Shown: piece by piece, positions 1 to 6,635 of the stretch | Layout of the letters: every line of letters starts with the position of its first letter | How positions within the stretch are numbered: the stretch's first letter is position 1 | Origin: Kosakonia sp. H02 | Lineage (GTDB): Bacteria; Pseudomonadota; Gammaproteobacteria; Enterobacterales; Enterobacteriaceae | Direction: 5' to 3' | DNA length: 64,000 nt | Assembly (NCBI GenBank): GCA_030704225.1 | Contig: CP131915.1 | Coordinates: forward strand, 3,844,001 to 3,908,000 | Program-made: the position numbers and the translations under genes | The notes under the pieces: model-generated | Databases searched by the model: none | Seen by the model: only the letters and a program-made list of their open reading frames with translations | What the model was told of the DNA's origin: nothing

Positions 1-656
1 AGGAAGCCGTAGTAGTAATCAAATCCTTTCTGTCTCGGCCAGAATTTTTGGTTACGTTCAGGCGCATCTTTGTATTCAGGTGCGATATGCCATTTTCCCA
101 GCGCATAGGTTGAGTAGCCCGCCTGGTGCAGGGCCTGGGCCATGGTTTGCGCATTCATTGGCATTTCACCGCTGTTGGCTGGGCCTGCTCCCAGCGGCGT
201 TTCCGGCGCAGGTGCATTCGTGCCTTTCGGCGGCAACTCTTCCATATTGACAGTCTGATTGTTGCGTCCGGTCATCAACGCAGCACGCGTCGGCGCGCAC
301 ATGGAACTGGTATCGAACCGGTTATAGCGCAGTCCCGAATACGCCAGCAAATCGATATTAGGCGTTTTAATCTCAGAGCCAAATGCGCCGATGTCCCCAA
401 ACCCCATGTCATCAAGCACAATCATCACGACGTTGGGTTGTTGCTTCGTTTTCTCTGCGGTGGGCTGGGTCTGTCCGGCGGCCGTGAAGGACGCCATCAG
501 CATACCTGCCATAGCGGTGCCCGTAGCCAGAATGCTGAGTAACTTTTTCCGCGAGGGAAAAAGGGGGCTATTACTTTGTTGAACGTCATTGTTCTGGTGT
601 GAAGCGGCAAAAATTTCCTGCCTGTCTTTATAAAGCGATGTAACGAGCGTTCTCAT
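1..656 (-). CDS. Sulfatase, cysteine-type, N-terminal part (runs off the window)
   Basis: Translated from the ATG at 656, the first ~218 residues show a sulfatase N-terminal domain. 'PNVVMIVLDDMGFGDIG' (residues 74-90) carries the paired metal-binding Asp, and 'CAPTRAALMTGR' starts at Cys120, the C-x-P-T-R signature whose Cys is converted to formylglycine. A hydrophobic stretch at about residues 39-60 after 'SRKK' looks like an export signal, preceded by an unusually long ~35-residue N-terminus. The C-terminal part lies outside the window. The start is 33 nt after the porin stop, so the two are probably co-transcribed from the RAT-controlled promoter near 2300. Family knowledge: hydrolyses a sulfate ester in the periplasm. 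The substrate cannot be read. The maturase at 4382 is the obvious activator. Confidence 0.85.
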   Translation of the reverse strand, partial: MRTLVTSLYKDRQEIFAASHQNNDVQQSNSPLFPSRKKLLSILATGTAMAGMLMASFTAAGQTQPTAEKTKQQPNVVMIVLDDMGFGDIGAFGSEIKTPNIDLLAYSGLRYNRFDTSSMCAPTRAALMTGRNNQTVNMEELPPKGTNAPAPETPLGAGPANSGEMPMNAQTMAQALHQAGYSTYALGKWHIAPEYKDAPERNQKFWPRQKGFDYYYGF

Positions 657-689
657 TGCGTGATTCCTTATTAATAAAAGGTATCGGGT

Positions 690-1970
690 TTAAAAATCCC
701 ACTGGAATTCAATACGGGTAATATCGTCGGCTTTCTCTTCCCAGGTATAAGACAGCCATGCGCGCAGGTTAGGCGAGCCAAACCAATATTCCAGCTGCGG
801 GGTAATGCCAGTGCCGCCAAATTCGTCGTAAGTGTTGTAGAGGATATAACTGAACCCGGAGGCTTTTTCAGGGAACATTTGCGCGCCAACCGTTGCTGAA
901 TAACCGAGGCCGCCTTTTGCCCAGCCGCGTTTTTTAATCAGCGCTTTGGACTCGCTGTTATCGCGTTTTGAATAAGCAGTCTGACCAACAAGACGATATT
1001 GTTTCCCGATATTGGCATACCCCGCCAGCGCCCAGGTATAAAGCGAGGTGCTGTCGCGCGCATATTTTGAATCGGCATTTTTAGTAGTCTGACCAACAAG
1101 ACGATATTGTTTCCCGATATTGGCATACCCCGCCAGCGCCCAGGTATAAAGCGAGGTGCTGTCGCGCGCATATTTTGAATCGGCATTTTTAGTGTCGCCA
1201 CGTTGTGTTGCGGCGATATCGACGTTACCCACGATACTGGTGCTGCCAACCGTGACAGAAGGTTGGCCGTTATGCATTGAGGCGTATACGCCATAATCAC
1301 CTGGACGGAAACTGTAGAGATCATCCGTTTGATAACCGATATCGACGCCAAAGATTTTGGATGTGCGATCGTAGCTGCCTGCGAGGAAGAGATTGTCAGG
1401 AAATTGTTTCTTATAAAGAAACTTGCCCGCGTTTTTTACACCTGCATCGGCCTGGGTATCCAGTAATCCCTGCGAACCCATATCGACCGCAAAGAAGCTC
1501 CATGTCGCGGTATGTTTACCGTACATAAACGCCCCAAGATCGTCATGGGAGATACCTACCCGGAATTGTTCCCATTTGACGGTATCATCAAAATCATTAA
1601 ATTCGTTGATGGTTTCTCCATGCAGACGGCTATAGTTTTCCTGTCCCCGCATCCAGAAATCACCTACCAGCGCCGTTTTATCCGCAAAGTATGTTTTTCC
1701 CCGAAGTCGGCCATTCAATTGAAGATATTCAGCATTACGGGCATTTTCATTCGTGTATGAACCCTTGACGCGAAATGTCGCATACCAGCGAGAGTCTTTC
1801 GACAGGTCGGTCAACGCAGGGACAGTGCTCCCTTTATTCGCGGAAAGGTAATTTTCTACTACATCGTCACGTTTGCTGGATGTATTTTCTTCAGCGTATA
1901 CCGAACCAGCAAAGAGTGTTGAGGCAATCAGTAAAGAGAGAAAAGTACGTGTTGTTTTTATGTTCATCAT
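690..1970 (-). CDS. Outer-membrane porin with an internal 36-residue duplication
   Basis: This is a 426-residue protein starting at the ATGATG at 1970/1967. An open frame continues to 2087, but the signal peptide 'TFLSLLIASTLFAGSVYAEE' fixes the start here. Alternating hydrophobic/polar strands and a C-terminal 'RIEFQWDF' ending in Phe are typical of outer-membrane beta-barrels. I do not recognise the exact porin family; it is not LamB/BglH-like by eye. It heads a leftward operon with the cysteine-type sulfatase and lies downstream of a RAT/terminator, so its expression should depend on the BglG-type antiterminator. By context it would admit the (sulfated) glycoside. Oddity: residues encoded by 978-1193 are two identical 36-residue blocks, so the unduplicated protein would be about 390 residues. 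Confidence 0.8.
   Translation of the reverse strand: MMNIKTTRTFLSLLIASTLFAGSVYAEENTSSKRDDVVENYLSANKGSTVPALTDLSKDSRWYATFRVKGSYTNENARNAEYLQLNGRLRGKTYFADKTALVGDFWMRGQENYSRLHGETINEFNDFDDTVKWEQFRVGISHDDLGAFMYGKHTATWSFFAVDMGSQGLLDTQADAGVKNAGKFLYKKQFPDNLFLAGSYDRTSKIFGVDIGYQTDDLYSFRPGDYGVYASMHNGQPSVTVGSTSIVGNVDIAATQRGDTKNADSKYARDSTSLYTWALAGYANIGKQYRLVGQTTKNADSKYARDSTSLYTWALAGYANIGKQYRLVGQTAYSKRDNSESKALIKKRGWAKGGLGYSATVGAQMFPEKASGFSYILYNTYDEFGGTGITPQLEYWFGSPNLRAWLSYTWEEKADDITRIEFQWDF
978..1193. repeat. Perfect 108-bp tandem duplication inside the porin gene
   Basis: Positions 978-1085 and 1086-1193 are identical base for base. The unit is 108 bp (36 codons), so the reading frame is kept. Each copy encodes a block containing 'DSTSLYTWALAGYANIG', which looks like a beta-hairpin of the barrel. 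Perfect identity means the duplication is recent, or is an assembly artefact. Confidence 0.95.
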
Positions 1971-2201
1971 AGTTAGCCAGAGTTCTTGTCTTCCGGGAGC
2001 AATAAATGCGTCGGCCGGTTGAACAATAATTATAAAACAGTGCGTGACAGAGTTTGACGTATTAAAACGCCATTGCCTGTGCGCCATTCAAATTAACCAA
2101 AGCGGAATCATCCTTAATGTCTGTAATAAAATACTGCGACGTTAGTTGTTCGATATCGTTAATATTTTTCTCCTCTGGTACTGGGCGTGTAACTAATGGG
2201 C

Positions 2202-2251
2202 AAAAAAAAACCTAAATCGGGAGAGATAAACAACATCTTCACCGATTTAGG
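2202..2251 (-). terminator. RAT-linked terminator before the porin gene
   Basis: On the minus strand the stem CCTAAATCGG / CCGATTTAGG (2242-2251 and 2211-2220, loop 21 nt) is followed by a run of about nine T (2202-2210). Its first bases overlap the end of the RAT at 2249-2280, so RAT folding and terminator folding are mutually exclusive, as in the bgl leader. Confidence 0.85.
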
Positions 2252-2280
2252 TTTTGCCTGTTAAGAACAGTAACAATCCT
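2249..2280 (-). promoter_or_regulatory. Ribonucleic antiterminator (RAT) upstream of the porin gene
   Basis: Read on the minus strand this is GGATTGTTACTG, a short loop, then CAGGCAAAACC, the consensus target of BglG/SacY-type antiterminators. The 30-nt core is identical to the RAT at 2488-2517 on the other strand. Binding by the antiterminator encoded at 5660 should let polymerase pass the adjoining terminator. Confidence 0.85.
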
Positions 2281-2292
2281 TAATCTGATGCA

Positions 2293-2321
2293 CTTATAAA
2301 ATTAACAGATCGTGTTAGCAA
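2293..2321 (-). promoter_or_regulatory. Probable promoter of the porin-sulfatase operon
   Basis: Minus strand: TTGCTA (2316-2321), 17-bp spacer, TATAAG (2293-2298). The predicted start near 2286 would place the RAT at the very 5' end of the transcript. Read by eye only. Confidence 0.55.
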
Positions 2322-2347
2322 GCTCTTTTTAGCGTTAATCATCAGTC

Positions 2348-2363
2348 TGTGAGATGACTCACT
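2348..2363. promoter_or_regulatory. CRP-like site 1
   Basis: TGTGA-N6-TCACT, one mismatch from the CRP consensus TGTGA-N6-TCACA. Its centre is about 70 bp upstream of the predicted leftward start, a usual class I position. Glucose repression would fit a PTS-linked catabolic island. Confidence 0.6.
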
Positions 2364-2415
2364 TTTTATTATTTATCCTAAAAATAGTTTGGCTTCAGAA
2401 AGATCGGCTTGTTAA

Positions 2416-2431
2416 TGCGATCAGTGTCACA
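2416..2431. promoter_or_regulatory. CRP-like site 2
   Basis: TGCGA-N6-TCACA, one mismatch from the CRP consensus. Its centre is about 60 bp upstream of the predicted rightward start, a class I spacing. Confidence 0.55.
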
Positions 2432-2448
2432 TTTCTTAATGTGCGCCA

Positions 2449-2476
2449 TTGCATACAACAAGCTGCCTGTTAATCT
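2449..2476 (+). promoter_or_regulatory. Possible promoter of the rightward sulfatase/bgl operon
   Basis: TTGCAT (2449-2454), 16-bp spacer, TAATCT (2471-2476). The start would fall just before the RAT at 2488. The -10 is weak, so the exact position is uncertain. Confidence 0.4.
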
Positions 2477-2487
2477 CGCCAGCAGTT

Positions 2488-2517
2488 GGATTGTTACTGT
2501 TCTTAACAGGCAAAACC
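2488..2517 (+). promoter_or_regulatory. RAT upstream of the serine-type sulfatase
   Basis: GGATTGTTACTG ... CAGGCAAAACC with a short central loop, the BglG-family RAT consensus. It is identical to the opposite-strand RAT at 2249-2280. It precedes and overlaps the terminator at 2516, the same design as the first bgl leader terminator. Confidence 0.88.
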
Positions 2518-2564
2518 AGATAAGTTTTTTCCTTCTTGAGGATCAGCTTATCTGGTTTTTTTTT
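2516..2564 (+). terminator. RAT-linked terminator before the serine-type sulfatase
   Basis: Stem CCAGATAAG (2516-2524) / CTTATCTGG (2547-2555) followed by nine T. It sits between the promoter and the ATG at 2595, so transcription of the operon depends on antitermination. Confidence 0.88.
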
Positions 2565-2594
2565 GGGATTTATCGGTCAGGCAGGGCTGAAATA

Positions 2595-4325
2595 ATGAAA
2601 AAAATACTTGTCCCGGGATTGCTGTCAATATGCATTGCTCAGCAGGTACAGGCAGCGGATTTTTCCGCACAGGCCAATAGCCAGCGTCCAAATATTGTGT
2701 TGATCCTTGCCGAAGATATGAATCCCCGGTTGGGCGCGTACGGCGATCCCAATGCGGTAACGCCGAATATTGATGCGCTGGCGAAAGAGTCCGTGTTGTT
2801 TACCAACGCATTTACAATGGCGGGCGTCAGCGCACCTTCCCGCGCGGGGTTGATTACCGGCATGCCTCAACAGGCCACCGGTTTGCTGCATATGAGAACC
2901 GCGACCTATAAACATAAATATCAGGGCGTACCCCCCTCTTATGTGAAAGCTTATCCTGAATTATTGCGTGCAAACGGCTATTTCACCTATAACGACACGA
3001 AAACTGATTACCAGTTTACGGACGGGCATGCGGACGTCGGGCCATTTACCATCTGGAGCGCACATGGATCTTATTCTAATCTGGATGATTTGAGGGTGCC
3101 GGCCGCGTGGGAAAATTATGACCTGAAAGGAAAACCTTTCTTCATTAATCTCAACCCGCAGATAACGCACGAGTCAGGCATTTTTACTGCTGAAAATGTC
3201 GCTAAAATTCAGCCCGCTTTTAAAGAATTACCCGCTTTGTGGGATAAGCTACGCGCGCATTATACGCTGCCCGACATAGATCCAGCGAAGCTACAACTTG
3301 ATCCGTACTGGAAAGACACAAAACAGGTCAGAAATGAACTGGCATTGTTTTACAAGAATATCAGCGTCATGGATCAGCAAGTGGGGAATATAATAAACAG
3401 GCTTAAGAAAGACGGACTTTGGAATAACACTATCGTTATTTTTGCTGCTGATAACGGAGATGGTTTGCCTCGTCATAAACGTGAGGGTTATGACTCCGGG
3501 ACGCATGTTCCATTAATTATTCATGTCCCTGAAAAATATACTCCTGTTGGCTGGAAATCAGCGGGCGAAAAAGACGACAGGTTACTTTCATTTGAAGATT
3601 TAGCACCGACAATTCTTGGTTTTAGTGGCGCAAAAATACCTTTTTATATGAAGGGAATTAACTTATCTCAGGATAATCCTCCTGAGAGAAAGTATATTTT
3701 CTCCGCCAGAGGGCGTATGGATGAGATTTACCTTAGGTCATACTATGTCCGCGATAAGCACTTCCAGTATGTGCAGAATATAGACAAAACGCCCAATGGC
3801 GAACATATTGCATTTCGTGATGTTCTGGATACCACCAGAGCACTGAATGAGGCGCATCAGCATGGCACGCTTAATGCAGAACAGGAAGCGTGGTTTAGCC
3901 GCAAACCTGCTGAGGAACTTTACGATCTGCAACAGGATCCCTGGCAATTGCACAACATTGCCGGCAATACCGCCGCCGAACCCACGCTCACGCTGTTTCG
4001 TCAGAAACTGGAGCAATGGCGTAACGAAACCAACGATATGGGGGTCATCCCCGAAGAGCAAATGGTTAAAGATTTACAGGACGCAAATGGCCAGGCGCGT
4101 GTGACGCTTCCCCCGGTTGCGGAACTTAATCCCCTGACCAACAAAATTTATATTGCTAACCGGACGGATGGCGCCTCTATTGGTTACAGTCTGGACGGTA
4201 AAAACTGGGAGCTGTATAGCGGCGCGTTCCCGGCACCATCAGGGATTAATTCTCTCTTCATTAAAGCGGTTCGTTATGGCTGGAAGGAGAGTGAAGTTCA
4301 GCAGTTTGAGTTATCCAGACAATAA
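2595..4325 (+). CDS. Sulfatase, serine-type, periplasmic
   Basis: A 576-residue protein. The open frame starts at 2409, but that stretch crosses the RAT and terminator. The ATG at 2595 begins a clear signal peptide ('MKKILVPGLLSICIAQ' ... 'QAAD'). 'PNIVLILAEDM' (residues 32-42) is the metal-binding start of the sulfatase fold. 'SAPSRAGLITG' begins at Ser79, the S-x-P-S-R variant in which Ser rather than Cys becomes formylglycine. 'FAADNGDG' supplies further metal ligands. Family knowledge: serine-type sulfatases need an anSME/AtsB maturase, and one follows 56 nt downstream. The protein broadly resembles glycan or arylsulfatases, and the substrate is unknown. As first gene of an operon with bgl-type genes, it probably removes sulfate from a glycoside before PTS uptake. 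Confidence 0.88.
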   Translation: MKKILVPGLLSICIAQQVQAADFSAQANSQRPNIVLILAEDMNPRLGAYGDPNAVTPNIDALAKESVLFTNAFTMAGVSAPSRAGLITGMPQQATGLLHMRTATYKHKYQGVPPSYVKAYPELLRANGYFTYNDTKTDYQFTDGHADVGPFTIWSAHGSYSNLDDLRVPAAWENYDLKGKPFFINLNPQITHESGIFTAENVAKIQPAFKELPALWDKLRAHYTLPDIDPAKLQLDPYWKDTKQVRNELALFYKNISVMDQQVGNIINRLKKDGLWNNTIVIFAADNGDGLPRHKREGYDSGTHVPLIIHVPEKYTPVGWKSAGEKDDRLLSFEDLAPTILGFSGAKIPFYMKGINLSQDNPPERKYIFSARGRMDEIYLRSYYVRDKHFQYVQNIDKTPNGEHIAFRDVLDTTRALNEAHQHGTLNAEQEAWFSRKPAEELYDLQQDPWQLHNIAGNTAAEPTLTLFRQKLEQWRNETNDMGVIPEEQMVKDLQDANGQARVTLPPVAELNPLTNKIYIANRTDGASIGYSLDGKNWELYSGAFPAPSGINSLFIKAVRYGWKESEVQQFELSRQ

Positions 4326-4381
4326 AAAGAAACGGTTATCCGTCAATGAAACAGCGCACATGGGCAGCAGCGAGGTAAGCA

Positions 4382-5608
4382 ATGAGCCAGACGTTCACCA
4401 ATTTCCAGTTGATGGCAAAACCTTCCGGTTCTGTTTGCAACATTGACTGTACCTACTGTTTTTATCTGGAGAAAGAGCATCTCTATCCGGAACGAAAAGC
4501 GCGCTGGAAGATGGATGCCACTACGCTTGAAAACTACGTCCGAAAAAATATCCAGTCACAAAATAATGAGGTAGTGGATTTTCTCTGGCAGGGCGGAGAA
4601 CCCACCTTAATGGGGCTGGATTACTTTCGTGAAGCTGTGCGCTTACAAAATCAGTACCGTGGCCTTAAACACATTAATAATTACTTCCAGACCAACGGTA
4701 CGAATCTGGATGACGATTGGGCGGTTTTTCTCAAAGAGAACAATTTTCTGGTCGGCTTGTCGATAGATGGCGACAGGATCAGCAATGACACTTACCGGCT
4801 CACCCGTTCAGGCAAAAGCACCTTTGATGCGGTGATGAACGGCCTTGAAGCGCTTAAACGGCATAAAGTGGAGTTCAATACGCTTACCGTTGTGAATGCC
4901 GAAAACGTTAAACGACCGATGGATGTTTATAATTTTCTGAAACGGATCGGCAGTCGCTATATGCAGTTTATTCCGCTGGTTGAAAGGGCTGCCGCAAAGC
5001 CGGATGCCAATGGATTGACCCTGATTCAGCCTGATTTCTCCGGGCAGTGTAGTGTTACCGACTGGTCGGTGCCTGCAAAAGCCTGGGGGCAATTTATGAA
5101 CTGCATCTTTGATCATTGGATCCAACACGATATCGGTAACGTTTTTGTCATGAATTTTGAGCAAACGCTGGCGAAGATGTGCGGGCAACTCAGTGCCTGT
5201 GTGATTAATGAAACGTGCGGCACAAACCTTATTGTTGAAGCGAACGGTGATGTTTACTCATGCGATCATTTCGTTTATCCAGAGAACAAACTCGGCAATC
5301 TCAACGAAGATGATTTGCTGGCGCTGGTGAATAAGCCCGAAAACATTGCCTTTGGGCAAAATAAAAAGAACGGCATCAGTAAAGATTGCCTCAATTGTAT
5401 GGTTCGTCCAGTGTGCAACGGCGGTTGCCCCAAACATCGTTTTGAAATTTCCAGCGATGGTCGGCCCAATAAGAACTATTTGTGCGAAGGGTTTGCAACC
5501 CATTTGTTTCATGTCGTCCCCAAAATGAAGACGTTGCTCTCTATGCTGCAATCCGATATGCCGCCAGGAAAAATTCGTCGGGAGATAAAGCAACACTACT
5601 ACCGGTGA
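4382..5608 (+). CDS. Anaerobic sulfatase-maturating enzyme (radical SAM/SPASM)
   Basis: A 408-residue protein that oxidises the active-site Ser or Cys of a sulfatase to formylglycine in the cytoplasm before export. The radical SAM cluster motif is Cys19-x3-Cys23-x2-Cys26 ('CNIDCTYC'), followed by 'WQGGEPTLMG', the GGE SAM-binding motif. The C-terminal SPASM region supplies auxiliary-cluster cysteines in 'CGTNLIVEANGDVYSCDH' and 'CLNCMVRPVCNGGCPKH'. Length and motifs fit anSME/AtsB. The start is supported by GAGGTAA seven bases upstream. It lies directly after the serine-type sulfatase and in the same regulon as the cysteine-type one. The family works on both types, so this single enzyme may serve both. 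Confidence 0.92.
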   Translation: MSQTFTNFQLMAKPSGSVCNIDCTYCFYLEKEHLYPERKARWKMDATTLENYVRKNIQSQNNEVVDFLWQGGEPTLMGLDYFREAVRLQNQYRGLKHINNYFQTNGTNLDDDWAVFLKENNFLVGLSIDGDRISNDTYRLTRSGKSTFDAVMNGLEALKRHKVEFNTLTVVNAENVKRPMDVYNFLKRIGSRYMQFIPLVERAAAKPDANGLTLIQPDFSGQCSVTDWSVPAKAWGQFMNCIFDHWIQHDIGNVFVMNFEQTLAKMCGQLSACVINETCGTNLIVEANGDVYSCDHFVYPENKLGNLNEDDLLALVNKPENIAFGQNKKNGISKDCLNCMVRPVCNGGCPKHRFEISSDGRPNKNYLCEGFATHLFHVVPKMKTLLSMLQSDMPPGKIRREIKQHYYR

Positions 5609-5659
5609 AGATATTTCCACCGATCCAGATTGTTTGCTTAGGGTCATTTGGGGATCAAG

Positions 5660-6493
5660 ATGAAAATCGCCAGAGTACTAAATAACAATGTCGTCGTTGT
5701 CCTCGATGAACAAAATCGGGAACAGGTCGTGATGGGACGAGGGCTGGCCTTTAAGAAACGCGTTGGTGACGCACTGGATGAAGACAAAATTGAAAAAGTC
5801 TTTTCACTACAGAATGATGAAATGGTCCGCCACCTCGGTGAATTACTGAGCCAGATCCCGCTGGAAGTCATGACCACTTGCGATCGCATCATCACGCTGG
5901 CAACGCAGCGTCTGGGTAAATTGCAGGAGAGTTTGTATATCACATTAACTGACCACTGCTGGTTTGCTATCGAACGTCATCATAAAGGCGCGGCGATAAA
6001 AAACGTTCTGCTCTGGGAAATTAAACGTCTCTATCCGAAAGAATTTGCGTTGGGTCAGGAAGCGCTGTCCATCATTGCTCGCAGGCTTCATGTGGATTTA
6101 CCTGAGGATGAAGCCGGTTTTATTGCATTGCATCTGGTCACCGCACAGCTTAATAGCGAGATGCCGGAAGTGATGCACGTTACGCGTGTTATGCAGGAAA
6201 TTCTGCAACTGGTTAAATATCAGTTACAGCTTGAGTATGACGAAGAATCATTGAGTTATCAGCGGTTTGTAACGCATTTGAAATTCTTTGCTCAGCGGAT
6301 GCTCACCCGTACTGTGGTACCTGACGACGATATTTCATTACACAGCGCAGTGAAAGAGAACTATGCGAAGGCGTGGAGATGTGCTGAAAAAGTTGCGCGG
6401 CATTTGCTGACAACCTACCAACGGGAATTAACAACGGAAGAGATAATGTTTCTCGCTATTCATATTGAACGCGTGAGAAAAGAGCGACGTTAA
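5660..6493 (+). CDS. BglG-family transcriptional antiterminator
   Basis: A 277-residue protein closely similar in length and layout to E. coli BglG. An RNA-binding CAT domain ('ARVLNNNVVVVLDE', residues ~4-17; 'GRGLAFKKR') is followed by two PTS-regulation domains with conserved His in 'TDHCWFAIERH', 'FIALHLVTAQ' and 'FLAIHIERVRKE'. The ATG at 5660, after GGGGA, gives the family length. An upstream TTG in frame at 5648 is less likely. Known mechanism: the non-phosphorylated dimer binds RAT RNA and prevents termination, and the cognate EII phosphorylates and inactivates it when no substrate is present. Its targets here are the RATs at 2249, 2488 and 6517. It lies upstream of the permease gene, as bglG does of bglF. 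Confidence 0.93.
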   Translation: MKIARVLNNNVVVVLDEQNREQVVMGRGLAFKKRVGDALDEDKIEKVFSLQNDEMVRHLGELLSQIPLEVMTTCDRIITLATQRLGKLQESLYITLTDHCWFAIERHHKGAAIKNVLLWEIKRLYPKEFALGQEALSIIARRLHVDLPEDEAGFIALHLVTAQLNSEMPEVMHVTRVMQEILQLVKYQLQLEYDEESLSYQRFVTHLKFFAQRMLTRTVVPDDDISLHSAVKENYAKAWRCAEKVARHLLTTYQRELTTEEIMFLAIHIERVRKERR

Positions 6494-6516
6494 TCTCCTC
6501 CGGGCTATCTAAAAAA

Positions 6517-6546
6517 GGATTGTTACTGCGTTAAGCAGGCAAAACC
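6517..6546 (+). promoter_or_regulatory. RAT between the antiterminator and PTS genes
   Basis: GGATTGTTACTG-CGTTAAG-CAGGCAAAACC, the RAT consensus with a slightly different loop from the other two. It matches the position of the second bgl leader, between bglG and bglF. Confidence 0.88.
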
Positions 6547-6587
6547 TGAGCGCGGCTCTTTTTAAGAGCTGTTCTCGGGTTTTTTTA
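6545..6587 (+). terminator. RAT-linked terminator before the PTS gene
   Basis: An imperfect long stem from CCTGAG (6545) to CTCGGG (ending at 6579), with an inner perfect stem GCTCTT/AAGAGC, followed by seven or more T. It overlaps the 3' end of the RAT. Confidence 0.85.
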
Positions 6588-6635
6588 TTTTTTACCTAAG
6601 GGATACCTGCGGGTATCGGATGTAAGGAAAACGAC

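Noticed and set aside
1971..2087. 39-residue N-terminal extension of the porin
   Set aside because: It would bury the signal peptide, and it lies in the leader downstream of the RAT/terminator.
2409..2594. N-terminal extension of the serine-type sulfatase
   Set aside because: The stretch contains the promoter, RAT and terminator, and the signal peptide starts at 2595.
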